Positions 6,927-15,187 are shown, counted from the stretch's first letter. The stretch: DNA of 64,000 bases from Shinella daejeonensis (GCF_024281235.1 NZ_JAHWXY010000007.1:62001-126000), one strand, 5' to 3'. A program made the numbers and translations. Notes: generated by a model from the letters alone, not told the origin.

Positions 6927-9485
6927 TTATACCGCGGGTGCAAGTTCCGGCTGACGGTGCCGGACGGCACCGCTTTCAGCCTGTGCGGGGGCGCGGAAGG
7001 TCTTGAGCCTCAGCGCATTGCCGAGCACGAAGACGCTCGACAGGGCCATCGCGCCGGCGGCGAAGACCGGCGACAGCAGGATACCGTAAGCCGGATAGAG
7101 CAGGCCAGCGGCAACGGGGATCAGAGCCGTGTTGTAGGCAAAGGCCCAAAACAGGTTCTGCCGGATGTTGCCGATCGTCGCCTTGGACAACGCGATCGCG
7201 TTCGGCACGCCTTGCAGGCTGCCCGACATCAGCACCACGTCGGCGGCCTCGATGGCAATGTCCGTGCCGGTGCCGATGGCAAGGCCCACATCCGCCTCGG
7301 CCAGTGCCGGAGCGTCATTGATGCCGTCGCCGACGAAGGCGACCTTGCCATGCTCGGCCTTGAGGCGGCGTACCGCGTCGACCTTGCCGTCCGGCAGCAC
7401 TTCGGCCACCACCTCGTCGATTCCCAGGCGCTTGGCGATAGCCTCGGCCGTGCGTTTGTTGTCGCCGGTGATCATCGCGACCTTGAGGCCGAGATCGTGC
7501 AGCGCCTTGATCGCCGCAGGCGTCGTCTCCTTGATCGGATCGGCCACGGCGATGATCGCCGCGAGCTTGCCCTCGATCGCCGCATAGAGCGGCGATTTAC
7601 CCTCGTCGCCGAGGCGTTCGGCGACCCTGGAGAACGCAGCGACATCGTGGCCGAGTTCGCTCATATAGCGGTCAGCACCAATTTCGACCCGCTTGCCACC
7701 GGCCGTAGCCTTCACGCCGAACCCCGTCACAGATTCGAAGTCCAACACGTCCGGCAGTGAGATGTTCTCTGCGGCGGCCGCGTCCACGATCGCACGAGCG
7801 ATCGGGTGTTCGGACTTGACCTCGACGGCAGCTACCAGACCCAAGACGTCTGCACGTTCAAATCCAGCCGCCAGTTCCAGATCGGTCAGAGCCGGTTTGC
7901 CTTCCGTCAACGTGCCCGTCTTGTCGACTGCAACGACTTTGGCGTCTTTCAGCAACTGGAGCGCTTCACCCTTGCGGAAAAGCACGCCCAGCTCGGCACC
8001 GCGGCCCGTGCCAACCATGATCGAGGTTGGTGTAGCCAGACCCATGGCGCAAGGGCAGGCGATAATCAGAACCGCGACGGCGTTGACCAACGCGAAAGTG
8101 AGCGCGGGCGACGGGCCAAACCACAACCAGGCAACAAAGGTGAGAATCGCCACCACAAACACCGCCGGCACGAAATACATCGTCACCTTGTCGACCAGCG
8201 CCTGGATCGGCAGCTTCGACCCTTGCGCTTCTTCCACCATGCGGATGATCTGCGACAGAACGGTGTTGCCGCCGACAGCCGTCGCACGGATGGCGAATGC
8301 GCCTTTCTGGTTCACCGTTCCGGCCACGACCTCGCTGCCGTTCTTCTTGGAGACGGGGATCGGTTCTCCCGTGATCATCGATTCGTCGACATAGCTTTCG
8401 CCTTCGATGAGGTCGCCATCCACCGGGATGCGATCGCCAGGACGAACCTCGACGATATCTCCCGACAGGACGGAATCGATCGGCAACTCGACCGTCTTTC
8501 CGTCCCTGCGCACACGGGCCATCTTGGCCTGGAGGCCGACAAGACGCTTGATCGCCTCGGAAGTGCGTCCCTTAGCACGGGCCTCCAGCAGACGGCCGAG
8601 CAGGATCAGCGTCACGATGACGGCGGCGGCCTCGAAATAGACGTTCACCGTTCCGGCGGGCAGGAAACCTGGCGCGAAGGTCGCGACCAGCGAGTAGCCA
8701 TAGGCTGCCATCGTGCCGACCGCGACCAGGGAGTTCATGTCGGGGGCGAGCCGCCACAGTGCCGGAAACCCCTTGTCGTAAAAGCGGATGCCCGGCACGA
8801 ACAGGACAATGGTCGTCAGCACGAACTGGAGATACCAATTCGTCTGCATGCCGATCGTTGATGCGATCAGGTCGTGCATGCCTGGAATGACGTGCGAGCC
8901 CATCTCCAGAATGAAGACAGGCACGGTCAGCACCGCAGCAATCGTGAAATCGCGTGTCAGTTCACGGCGTTCCGCGTCCTTCTTTTCGGCGCGATCATCC
9001 GTCTCGGCTGCGCTACTCCCTGCCGCCGTGGCGATCACCCAGGCTTCGTATCCCGCACCCTCAATAGCAGACACCAAAGCCGCCGCATCGGCGCTGCCCT
9101 GGATCGTGGCCTTCTCGGTCGCGAGGTTGACGACGGCATTGGTGACGCCGGGTACGGCCTTGAGCGCCTTTTCGACGCGTCCCACGCAGGATGCGCAGGT
9201 CATGCCCTCGATCGCCACTTCAAGCGAGGCTGCCGCCGGCGTGGAGAAGCTTGCCGCAACCTCATAGCCTACATCCTCCACGGCCTTGACGAGCGTGGTA
9301 GGATCGACCGCGGCGTTCGTGGTGATACTCGCCTTTTCGGTCGCCAGATTGACGACCGCATCGGCGACGCCAGGCACTGCCTTGAGGGCTCTTTCGACAC
9401 GACCTACGCAGGATGCACAGGTCATCCCCTCAATGGGGAGTGATATCGTTCCAGACAGATCTGTTGCTCGAACGGGGGCATTCAT
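6927..9485 (-). CDS. copA: Copper-exporting P1B-1 ATPase CopA with two HMA domains
   Basis: Cu+ efflux ATPase of 852 aa. Two N-terminal HMA domains each carry GMTCASC (C23/C26 and C97/C100). Then come eight TM segments, the actuator loop with TGEP in place of [16 protein letters not shown] in TM6 (the Cu+ path), DKTGTLTEG (phosphorylated Asp), SEHPIA, MITGDN, and GDGINDAP. The final TM has MALSS. All residues needed for P1B-1 transport appear present. It is the first gene of the left-hand copper operon, which continues with grx, the reductase and cueR, and it starts about 50 bases from the operator at 9537. CopZ, divergently encoded, is its likely Cu+ donor. Confidence 0.97.
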   Translation of the reverse strand: MNAPVRATDLSGTISLPIEGMTCASCVGRVERALKAVPGVADAVVNLATEKASITTNAAVDPTTLVKAVEDVGYEVAASFSTPAAASLEVAIEGMTCASCVGRVEKALKAVPGVTNAVVNLATEKATIQGSADAAALVSAIEGAGYEAWVIATAAGSSAAETDDRAEKKDAERRELTRDFTIAAVLTVPVFILEMGSHVIPGMHDLIASTIGMQTNWYLQFVLTTIVLFVPGIRFYDKGFPALWRLAPDMNSLVAVGTMAAYGYSLVATFAPGFLPAGTVNVYFEAAAVIVTLILLGRLLEARAKGRTSEAIKRLVGLQAKMARVRRDGKTVELPIDSVLSGDIVEVRPGDRIPVDGDLIEGESYVDESMITGEPIPVSKKNGSEVVAGTVNQKGAFAIRATAVGGNTVLSQIIRMVEEAQGSKLPIQALVDKVTMYFVPAVFVVAILTFVAWLWFGPSPALTFALVNAVAVLIIACPCAMGLATPTSIMVGTGRGAELGVLFRKGEALQLLKDAKVVAVDKTGTLTEGKPALTDLELAAGFERADVLGLVAAVEVKSEHPIARAIVDAAAAENISLPDVLDFESVTGFGVKATAGGKRVEIGADRYMSELGHDVAAFSRVAERLGDEGKSPLYAAIEGKLAAIIAVADPIKETTPAAIKALHDLGLKVAMITGDNKRTAEAIAKRLGIDEVVAEVLPDGKVDAVRRLKAEHGKVAFVGDGINDAPALAEADVGLAIGTGTDIAIEAADVVLMSGSLQGVPNAIALSKATIGNIRQNLFWAFAYNTALIPVAAGLLYPAYGILLSPVFAAGAMALSSVFVLGNALRLKTFRAPAQAESGAVRHRQPELAPAV

Positions 9486-9532
9486 AGCCGCCTCCTTTTT
9501 TTTGTCCCGAAATTCCAGTTCAGACAGAAGAT

Positions 9533-9609
9533 GGGGCTTCCAACCATGGGAAGGTCAAGAGGGCCAAAAGAGAAAAATCGCTATTGACCTTCCCATGGTT
9601 GGAAGCCCC
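9533..9609. promoter_or_regulatory. Divergent pair of CueR operators arranged as a perfect 26-bp inverted repeat
   Basis: Bases 9533-9558 and 9584-9609 are exact reverse complements separated by 25 bases. Each arm contains a CTTCC-N7-GGAAG dyad with TTGACC as the -35. The left arm fires leftward (copA; -10 CATCTT at 9528-9533) and the right arm rightward (copZ; -10 CACATT at 9609-9614). Both have the 19-bp -35/-10 spacing typical of MerR-family promoters. Confidence 0.85.
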
Positions 9610-9647
9610 ACATTTGGCAACGTGAGACCGAAATAAGGAGAATTCTC

Positions 9648-9842
9648 ATGGAACTCAGAATCGAGAACATGACCTGCGGCGGCTGCGCGAAATCCGTCAC
9701 CAAGGCTATCCAATCAGTCGACCCCACCGCCAGGGTGGAAGCGAATCCGGAGGCGCGCGCGGTTAAGGTCGAGACGACTGCCACCGCGGGGGCAATTCAG
9801 CAGGTTCTCGAAGAAGCAGGCTATCCCGCAACGGTAAACTGA
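9648..9842 (+). CDS. copZ: Copper chaperone CopZ (HMA domain)
   Basis: A 64-aa single heavy-metal-associated domain with MTCGGC (C10, C13), a ferredoxin-like fold of standard length. It binds Cu+ in the cytoplasm and is expected to deliver it to CopA and possibly to the regulators. The ATG follows AAGGAG. It is driven by the right arm of the divergent operator at 9584 and is followed 14 bases later by a DUF305 gene, probably in one transcript. Confidence 0.95.
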   Translation: MELRIENMTCGGCAKSVTKAIQSVDPTARVEANPEARAVKVETTATAGAIQQVLEEAGYPATVN

Positions 9843-9856
9843 CGAGGGACTGCGTC

Positions 9857-10261
9857 ATGAACAAGCTCACCCCGATCTTCATTGCCGGCGCGTTCTTCAT
9901 TGCCAGCGGACTCGCCTACGCACAGTCTCAGATGGACGAGCCAGGCCCAGGATCGACTATGAATCACGGCGGACATGCCGAACACGGAGCCTCCGCGCTT
10001 TCGGACGACCCTGTCATTCGGGCCTACAGGCAAGTCAACGACAAGATGCATGCCGACATGGCGATCGAATTTACGGGCGATGCCGATGAGGATTTCATGC
10101 GCGGCATGATCCCCCATCACCAGGGCGCCATCGATATGGCTCGTGTCGTTCTCGAACACGGATCAGACCCCGAGGTGCGAGCACTTGCTGAGGAAGTCAT
10201 CTCAGCCCAGGAGGCGGAAATCGCGCAGATGCAGGAATGGCTTACCCAGCGCGGCGAATGA
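9857..10261 (+). CDS. Exported DUF305 protein
   Basis: A 134-aa DUF305 (ferritin-like four-helix) protein. It has a signal peptide (residues 1-22, ending AYA), a His/Met/Gly linker ([10 protein letters not shown]) and the family motif [19 protein letters not shown]305 proteins are linked to periplasmic copper binding (for example CopM), so extracytoplasmic Cu buffering is likely. It follows copZ by 14 bases, so it is probably induced with it. Two further DUF305 genes of other topology lie at 11797 and 14454. Confidence 0.92.
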   Translation: MNKLTPIFIAGAFFIASGLAYAQSQMDEPGPGSTMNHGGHAEHGASALSDDPVIRAYRQVNDKMHADMAIEFTGDADEDFMRGMIPHHQGAIDMARVVLEHGSDPEVRALAEEVISAQEAEIAQMQEWLTQRGE

Positions 10262-10277
10262 CAAGGACAAGGGCGGA

Positions 10278-10541
10278 TCACTTCCGCCCTTTTTCTTTGC
10301 CGATCACCAACACAATGACTGTCGCCAACGCGAAGGCGGCAAGCGCGCCGTCGGCGCGCCTTTGATCGAGGCAGACATTCGGCATAGAGGCTGAAACATG
10401 CCCACGATCCCGTTTCGATGATGGTGTAGCGTCCGCCACATCGATGAAGGACAGTAGCGTGTCGCTCAGATTCCTGAGAGCAAGCAATGCGGATCGTAAC
10501 TCACCAACAGCGGCGAAAAGGTTCTTGACCCTGATCTTCAT
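10278..10541 (-). CDS. Small protein behind its own CueR operator (hypothetical)
   Basis: An 87-aa protein of unknown function. The N-terminal half (MKIRVKNLFAAVGELRSALL) is an amphipathic helix and the C-terminal 25 residues form a possible TM segment (DGALAAFALATVIVLVIG) followed by KEKGRK. It has one Cys. The ATG follows AAAGGAG, and a CueR-type operator lies 37-58 bases upstream, correctly oriented; that is the strongest sign it is real. It is convergent with the DUF305 gene, 16 bases away. Confidence 0.6.
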   Translation of the reverse strand: MKIRVKNLFAAVGELRSALLALRNLSDTLLSFIDVADATPSSKRDRGHVSASMPNVCLDQRRADGALAAFALATVIVLVIGKEKGRK

Positions 10542-10577
10542 GAGTTGAACTCCTTTGCAGTCCTACAAAGATGACCC

Positions 10578-10599
10578 CTTCCCACCATTGGAAGGTCAA
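10578..10599 (-). promoter_or_regulatory. CueR-type operator for the small protein at 10278-10541
   Basis: On the minus strand it reads TTGACCTTCC-N5-GGGAAG. It differs from the operator at 9537 at only two positions and keeps the -35 TTGACC with a 19-bp gap to TCATCT. Confidence 0.72.
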
Positions 10600-10700
10600 C
10601 CCACGCAGATAATTTCGCCATTGCTATGCAGTTTGAGAACGCCGGCGATAAGACGCTTTGCTGATCGAATGGAACCGGGGATGGGTGTCGCAAGTTGAAT

Positions 10701-10717
10701 ATACCCATACAGGGTAT
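10701..10717 (+). promoter_or_regulatory. CsoR-type operator upstream of csoR
   Basis: ATACCC-ATACA-GGGTAT is a perfect dyad ending 8 bases before the csoR ATG. G/C-tract dyads with TACCC...GGGTA are the known CsoR/RcnR-family sites, so autorepression relieved by Cu+ is expected. Confidence 0.75.
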
Positions 10718-10725
10718 TCTGAAGC

Positions 10726-11001
10726 ATGTGCCAGAAAGACGACAAAGCCCTCCGCGCAAGGCTCAGCCGCATCGAGGGGCAGGTCCGCGGCGTTGGCCAG
10801 ATGGTGGCCGACGAACGTTACTGCATCGATATCCTGCACCAGATCCACGCCATCAAGGCGGCGCTGTCCAAGGTCGAGACCGAGATCTTGAAGAACCACG
10901 CCGCCTCCTGCGTCGAAGAGGCGATCGCGGCGGGCGATGCGAACGCGCAACGTCGCAAGTTCAGCGAGCTGGTCGAGGTGTTCGCAAAAGCAAAGCTCTG
11001 A
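10726..11001 (+). CDS. csoR: Copper-sensing repressor, CsoR family
   Basis: A 91-aa all-helical CsoR/RcnR (DUF156) repressor. Metal ligands C33, H58 and C62 (RYC, NHAASC) keep the C-x24-H-x3-C spacing of Cu+-sensing CsoR rather than the His-rich pattern of Ni/Co RcnR. The basic DNA-binding start is RLSRIEGQVRG. A dyad operator sits directly upstream. The gene heads a run with the glutaredoxin-MauE fusion (18 bases later) and a DUF305 membrane protein, so those are likely derepressed by copper through CsoR, separately from CueR. Confidence 0.93.
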   Translation: MCQKDDKALRARLSRIEGQVRGVGQMVADERYCIDILHQIHAIKAALSKVETEILKNHAASCVEEAIAAGDANAQRRKFSELVEVFAKAKL

Positions 11002-11019
11002 TTTCGAAGGACTGACGAC

Positions 11020-11784
11020 ATGGCTTCCATCGCAAAACGCGCCGAGCTGCACCGTATGGTGACAGCGGAACACACCTGCCCCTACGGTCTCAAATCGCTC
11101 GACCTCCTGAAGCGCGAGGGCTACGAAGTCGACGATCACGAACTGACCTCTCGCGCCGAAATCGACGTCTTCAAGGAAAAGCATGGCGTCGAAACCACGC
11201 CGCAGACCTTTATCGACGGCAAGCGCGTCGGCGGTTACGACGATCTGCTCGCCTTCTTCGGCAAGGAGGTCAAGGACAAGGACGCAACGACCTACACCCC
11301 CGTGATTGCGCTTTTCGCCATGGCCGCGCTGATGGCCTTGGCGGCGAGTTGGGCGGCGTTCGGCAGCGTTTTCACCGTCGCGGCGGCGGAATGGTTTATC
11401 GCCATCGCCATGTGTCTGCTGGCGTTGCAGAAGCTCAAGGACGTGGAGGGCTTCGCCACCATGTTCCTCAACTACGACCTGCTCGCCCAGCGCTGGGTGC
11501 GCTATTCCTATGTCTACCCCTTCGCCGAGGCGCTTGCCGGCGTGCTGATGATGGCCGGGGTGTTGATGTGGCTGTCGATCCCGGTCGCCCTCTTCATCGG
11601 CACGATCGGCGCGGTTTCGGTGTTCAAGGCCGTCTATATCGACAAGCGGGAACTCAAATGTGCCTGCGTCGGCGGCGATAGCAATGTGCCGCTGGGTTTC
11701 GTGTCTCTGACCGAAAACCTGATGATGGTCGGCATGGCGATCTGGATGCTGCTCAAGCCGATGGGCGTCGGGCTCGGCGACTAA
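11020..11784 (+). CDS. Glutaredoxin domain fused to a MauE/DoxX-type membrane domain
   Basis: A 254-aa fusion. Residues 1-85 form a glutaredoxin-like domain with a single active Cys (TCPYG, second Cys absent) and the TTPQTFIDG cis-Pro loop. Residues about 92-250 form four TM helices of the MauE/DoxX redox-associated type, with a CAC pair near residues 208-210 (KCACVGGD). It could pass electrons between cytoplasmic thiols and membrane or periplasmic cysteines, for example to keep Cu-binding thiols reduced; this role is inferred. It sits 18 bases after csoR and 12 bases before the next gene, so it is in an operon. The second ribosome site is GGGAG. Confidence 0.85.
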   Translation: MASIAKRAELHRMVTAEHTCPYGLKSLDLLKREGYEVDDHELTSRAEIDVFKEKHGVETTPQTFIDGKRVGGYDDLLAFFGKEVKDKDATTYTPVIALFAMAALMALAASWAAFGSVFTVAAAEWFIAIAMCLLALQKLKDVEGFATMFLNYDLLAQRWVRYSYVYPFAEALAGVLMMAGVLMWLSIPVALFIGTIGAVSVFKAVYIDKRELKCACVGGDSNVPLGFVSLTENLMMVGMAIWMLLKPMGVGLGD

Positions 11785-11796
11785 GGGAGAATTGAA

Positions 11797-12294
11797 ATGG
11801 CACAGTCCTCGCATTCGAGCCACCAGCACCGTGAACATAACGGTCGGCCCTACCTGATGTTCTGGATCAACATGGCGCTCGGCTTGGTCGTCATGTATGT
11901 CGTTATGTTCTCGATGATCGACGGGCTCCACGATTTCCGCAACAATCTCAATATGTTCTACATGGCCGTCACCATGTGGGCCCCCATGGGCATCTTCATG
12001 CTCGCCACTATGCCCAGAATGTTTCCGCGAAGAGGGCTCAATATCGCCCTTTACATCGTCTTCGTCGGCTTGACAGTCGCTTCGTTCGCCGCCACCCGCG
12101 CCCAAACTCTGATCGATGACGAACAATTCATCGATTCGATGATCCCGCACCACTCGGGCGCGATCCTCATGTGTCGGGAAGCTTCTTTAAGCGACGCTGA
12201 ATTGCTGGCTCTTTGCGAAGAAATCATTGAGGCTCAGAGGAGCGAGATCGAACAAATGGAAACCATCAAGGTACGCCTCGATCAAGAACCTTAA
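11797..12294 (+). CDS. Membrane-bound DUF305 protein
   Basis: A 165-aa protein starting with a His-rich stretch (HSSHQHREH), then three TM helices (about residues 20-100), then a DUF305 domain with FIDSMIPHHSGAILMC. The topology places the DUF305 bundle outside the inner membrane, tethered rather than secreted as in the proteins at 9857 and 14454. It is the third gene of the csoR unit. A copper-binding role is inferred from the family and the context. Confidence 0.9.
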   Translation: MAQSSHSSHQHREHNGRPYLMFWINMALGLVVMYVVMFSMIDGLHDFRNNLNMFYMAVTMWAPMGIFMLATMPRMFPRRGLNIALYIVFVGLTVASFAATRAQTLIDDEQFIDSMIPHHSGAILMCREASLSDAELLALCEEIIEAQRSEIEQMETIKVRLDQEP

Positions 12295-12634
12295 GACCTG
12301 CGGACTCGTTGTTAGCACGTCGAAACGAAGCAAGCGGGCGTGAGCAATGGATCGCCCCATAAATGGGCGTAGATACCTCTCTTTGAATCAAAGCGTCGAA
12401 TGGTCTAATACGGGCCATTGACAGGCCGATTTCATAAGGACGAATAAGAGGCAAAAAGTTTTTGACTTGGGCTACAGGTACGGCGTTCGATCTTAGGATC
12501 GAAACATGAGAATTTTAACGAATATGCTCCTTTTCTGTCGAGGAGCAGAAACCAAAGCAGAGAACCAATTTCCTTTGTTCACCTCCACCTCTGGTTCGAC
12601 ACCAAGTAAGTGAATATGTTCCCCTGCGGCGATA
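12295..12634. other. Intergenic region before cytochrome b561
   Basis: No gene is supported here. It contains TTGACT at 12462-12467 and a dyad TTCGATC-TTAG-GATCGAA at 12486-12503, which may be control elements of the downstream cytochrome b561 gene. No recognised regulator site was identified. Confidence 0.4.
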
Positions 12635-13102
12635 ATGTCTAAGTATTCCAGTCTTCAGGTTACAATCCATTGGGTTGTTGTCGCCATGATCATTCTCCAA
12701 TGGTCGACTGCCGGCGCGATCCCGAGAACCCACAATCCACTTCTCCCGCCCGCGGAATGGGACCTTTTCTTGCATATGATCCACAACTACTGTGGCATGG
12801 GCATCGGCGCACTGGTGCTGTTGCGCATGGCCCTTCGACTCCGGCAACGGCGTCGCATCAGCCGCTTTAGCGACCTTGTCGCTGCCACCGTTCACTGGGG
12901 CCTTTACGCGAGCCTCGCAGCCCAGGCGGCAACTGGTGTGATCGTGGCCTATTTCTGGGCACCTGCCGCATGGAGTCACAAAGCGCTTTGGAACGTGACA
13001 CTTGTTCTTGTAGGCCTCCACGTCGCAGCCGCATTGTGGCATGGCGTCAGGCGGGACGGCGTAATCGGCAGAATGCTGCCCGGCCGGCGGATCAACAGTT
13101 AA
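12635..13102 (+). CDS. Cytochrome b561 family membrane protein
   Basis: A 155-aa four-TM di-haem b-type cytochrome. Likely haem-ligand His residues lie in IHW (12), HMIHN (about 47-50), VHWGLY and LHVAAALWH. It probably moves electrons between the quinone pool and a periplasmic or membrane acceptor. Superoxide:quinone reductase CybB is one family member; the specific role here is unknown. It stands alone between the csoR unit and an integrase scar. Confidence 0.9.
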   Translation: MSKYSSLQVTIHWVVVAMIILQWSTAGAIPRTHNPLLPPAEWDLFLHMIHNYCGMGIGALVLLRMALRLRQRRRISRFSDLVAATVHWGLYASLAAQAATGVIVAYFWAPAAWSHKALWNVTLVLVGLHVAAALWHGVRRDGVIGRMLPGRRINS

Positions 13103-13157
13103 CCGAACGCCGCTCGATGGATCTGACTTGAGCCTACTACCTTGGGCTGCCGGGATG

Positions 13158-13345
13158 TCATGCGGCCAGCTTCAAACGCTTCTTCGCCAGCATGGCACGG
13201 ACGAATTTATCCCATTTCGCCATCCCAGCCCGCTTCTCGGCCATGTAGTTCCAGCGGTCGTAGTGCTTGGAACTGACGTCCTGCAAGGCGTGGCTTTGCA
13301 GCCTGTTGCCGATTTCCTTCGGAACGCCGGCCTTGCCGAGACCCG
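13158..13345 (-). pseudogene. C-terminal remnant of a tyrosine-recombinase integrase
   Basis: On the minus strand about 62 codons read LGKAGVPKEIGNRLQSHALQ then DVSSKHYDRWNYMAEKR and end KKRLKLAA-stop. This is the standard C-terminus of phage/ICE integrases; the Tyr of SSKHYDRW is the likely nucleophile. The upstream catalytic Arg/His/Arg part is missing, so it is inactive. It marks an old insertion within the metal island. Confidence 0.82.
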
Positions 13346-13492
13346 TCTATGAGGCGTTCGGTCCTGTAGTTCGGGAGCCTAGCTGCCATAGTTGCTGCAG
13401 GCTTCAATGCCGCAAGTGGGAGCAGAAAAACTTCGAAACGGCTGCCTAGGAATAAGGCTGGAACAGTTTGCCTTCGGAAGAGTTCGTCTGCA

Positions 13493-13912
13493 ATGCAACG
13501 GCAAACGACTGGCACGATGGCCGCGTCAGCTTGGCGCAAGCTTGCGAACGTGTTGGCGCTTCTCGCGATCAGCATGTTCGTAGCACATGTGGCGGTCGCC
13601 GGAAGTTTTGCGCCATCTGCCCAGGGTCACACCGCCGCTCATGCCGAGCGGTGGGCCACAAGCAGTGCTGCCTCCGAGCCCGTCTGGGGCAATGATCATC
13701 CGAGTGTTGTTGGCGAGAAGCATGAGGCCGCCCAGCATGGGACGCTTGCCTGCTGCGGGACGGCCTGTATAGCGGCGCTGATGCCAGATGATGGTCCCCG
13801 TCTGGAGGGGCCGCAAAACGTGTCATCGACACCTTCTATCCTGGTCTCCCTGTTGAACGGGTGCGGTCCTGACGGGCCGCGTCGTCCTCCTCGTCTCTTC
13901 GCTCTGAGCTGA
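13493..13912 (+). CDS. Small exported Cys/His protein (hypothetical, copper-cluster type)
   Basis: A 139-aa protein with an N-terminal signal/TM segment (about residues 15-36), a His-containing middle (HTAAHAERW, KHEAAQHG), a CCGTAC cluster and a Pro/Arg tail RRPPRLF. It shares length, plan and tail style with the protein at 3789-4196. The start is uncertain: ATG at 13493 or 13517 (MAASAWRKL), neither with a good ribosome site. Role unknown; a periplasmic metal-binding accessory is a guess from context. Confidence 0.55.
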   Translation: MQRQTTGTMAASAWRKLANVLALLAISMFVAHVAVAGSFAPSAQGHTAAHAERWATSSAASEPVWGNDHPSVVGEKHEAAQHGTLACCGTACIAALMPDDGPRLEGPQNVSSTPSILVSLLNGCGPDGPRRPPRLFALS

Positions 13913-14081
13913 CCGTTTCCCCATCGAGAGCACGCGCCGAAATCGCGTCGCTCGTAGCTAGGCGATGGACGAATGCGGTCAGTCGACGCGAGAGCTTTGT
14001 CTCGCGTTCTTGACGGCGGCGAGGGACAGCGCCGCGCTCGCCGCTTCCCACATCCCGGCGCTCCCAAGATGGAGAACCCAG

Positions 14082-14414
14082 ATGCACCAGATATCCCCCG
14101 AAATGCAGAGCTGCATAGATGAATGCCTGCGCTGCCATAGCGTCTGCCTTTCGATGGCGATGAATCATTGCCTGGAAGCAGGCGGCCAGCATGTCGAGCC
14201 GAACTACTTCCGGCTCATGGCCGCCTGCGCCGAGATCTGTCAGACTTCAGCGAACTTCATGCTGATCGGCACCGACCTTCACAAACGCACTTGCGCGGTC
14301 TGCGCCGAAGTCTGCAAGGAGTGCGCTCGGAGCTGCGAACAGATCAGCGACATGCAGGAATGCGTCGATGCTTGCCGCCGTGGTGCCGAAAGCTGCCGGA
14401 AGATGGCGGCCTGA
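14082..14414 (+). CDS. Four-helix-bundle copper storage protein (Csp/DUF326-like)
   Basis: A 110-aa protein with 15 Cys arranged mainly as CxxxC and CxxC along predicted helices (SCIDECLRC, CAVCAEVCKEC). This is the pattern of cytosolic Csp3-type proteins that line the bundle core with thiols and store many Cu+ ions. No signal peptide or Tat motif is present from the ATG at 14082, which follows GGAG; longer in-frame starts run into unrelated sequence. It is followed 39 bases later by a DUF305 gene. Confidence 0.9.
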   Translation: MHQISPEMQSCIDECLRCHSVCLSMAMNHCLEAGGQHVEPNYFRLMAACAEICQTSANFMLIGTDLHKRTCAVCAEVCKECARSCEQISDMQECVDACRRGAESCRKMAA

Positions 14415-14453
14415 CCGGCAATGAAACGACTTACAACCTTCAGGAGAACGACC

Positions 14454-14939
14454 ATGCGCAAACTTCAGCTAGCCTCAACCCTCGCCGTACTTCTCGTCGC
14501 GTCCCCGGCTCTCGCTCAGGAGGGCGGGACACAGGGGCAGGCCGGCCAGCACGGCCAGATGGCCGATCTGTCGATCCTGCCGCAGGGCTGCCGGGACGCG
14601 ATCCAGCAGTCCGATGCGTCGGAGACGATGCAGGGCATGGACATGTCGGGCATGATGGGAAGCATGGAAGGCATGAACGAGGCCCAACAGGCCTCCATGC
14701 GGGCCATGATGAGGATGAACGTCCCGATGATGGCCACCCACACCATCAAGGACCCCGATCTCGCCTTCCACTGCGGAATGATCGCGCATCATGCGGGCGC
14801 CATCGCCATGGCTGAGGTCGAGCTCGAGTACGGCGACGACGAGCAGTCGAAAGCGATGGCTCAGAAGATCATCGACGCTCAAGGTCCGGAAATCGAGGAG
14901 ATGACCGCCTGGGTCGAGGAGAACGCAGGCCAGCAGTAA
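14454..14939 (+). CDS. Exported DUF305 protein, Met-rich
   Basis: A 161-aa protein with a signal peptide (MRKLQLASTLAVLLVASPALA), a Met-rich stretch (MQGMDMSGMMGSMEGMNE) and a DUF305 domain with GMIAHHAGAIAMAEVELEYG. The ATG at 14454 follows AGGAG and starts the signal cleanly; a start 11 codons earlier has no such site. Met-rich, secreted and next to the Cys-rich store, it probably buffers periplasmic copper. It is the third DUF305 gene of the island. Confidence 0.9.
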   Translation: MRKLQLASTLAVLLVASPALAQEGGTQGQAGQHGQMADLSILPQGCRDAIQQSDASETMQGMDMSGMMGSMEGMNEAQQASMRAMMRMNVPMMATHTIKDPDLAFHCGMIAHHAGAIAMAEVELEYGDDEQSKAMAQKIIDAQGPEIEEMTAWVEENAGQQ

Positions 14940-15023
14940 GGACTCGGGCCGCCGGAGCTTTAAGCTGCGGCGGCCTCAACGACCGCGACGACGCATGGGG
15001 CGCAGCCAGCAGGAGGCGAACCC

Positions 15024-15187
15024 ATGTCGATGTCGCACGGCGGCCATACGGGCCAGATGCCCGCGAGCGGTGATCGCAAAGCGCTCGTCATTTCGGGCTA
15101 GCTCACCGGTCTCTACTTCATCGTGGAACTCGGATCGGCATCTGGACGGGCTCGGTCGCCGTCATTTCCGATGCCATTCATACTTGA
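15024..15187 (+). pseudogene. Truncated duplicate of the CDF transporter gene
   Basis: An AGGAGG ribosome site and ATG begin MSMSHGGHTGQMPASGDRKA, nearly the same as the CDF protein at 1177-2148. Trp26 (TGG) is TAG, one base is missing in the next stretch (CTCGGATCGG against CTCGGCATCGG), and the copy stops after SDAIHT, about 54 codons in. The break coincides with the start of the ars operator, so arrival of the ars operon or a deletion probably cut the gene. Confidence 0.85.

Noticed and set aside
10624-12153. A 509-codon minus-strand frame
   Set aside because: It covers csoR, the glutaredoxin fusion and a DUF305 gene on the other strand, each with clear family motifs.
12456-12503. Possible MerR-type promoter before cytochrome b561
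   Set aside because: TTGACT and an imperfect dyad are visible, but the spacing to a -10 and the similarity to a known heavy-metal operator are too weak to name a regulator.
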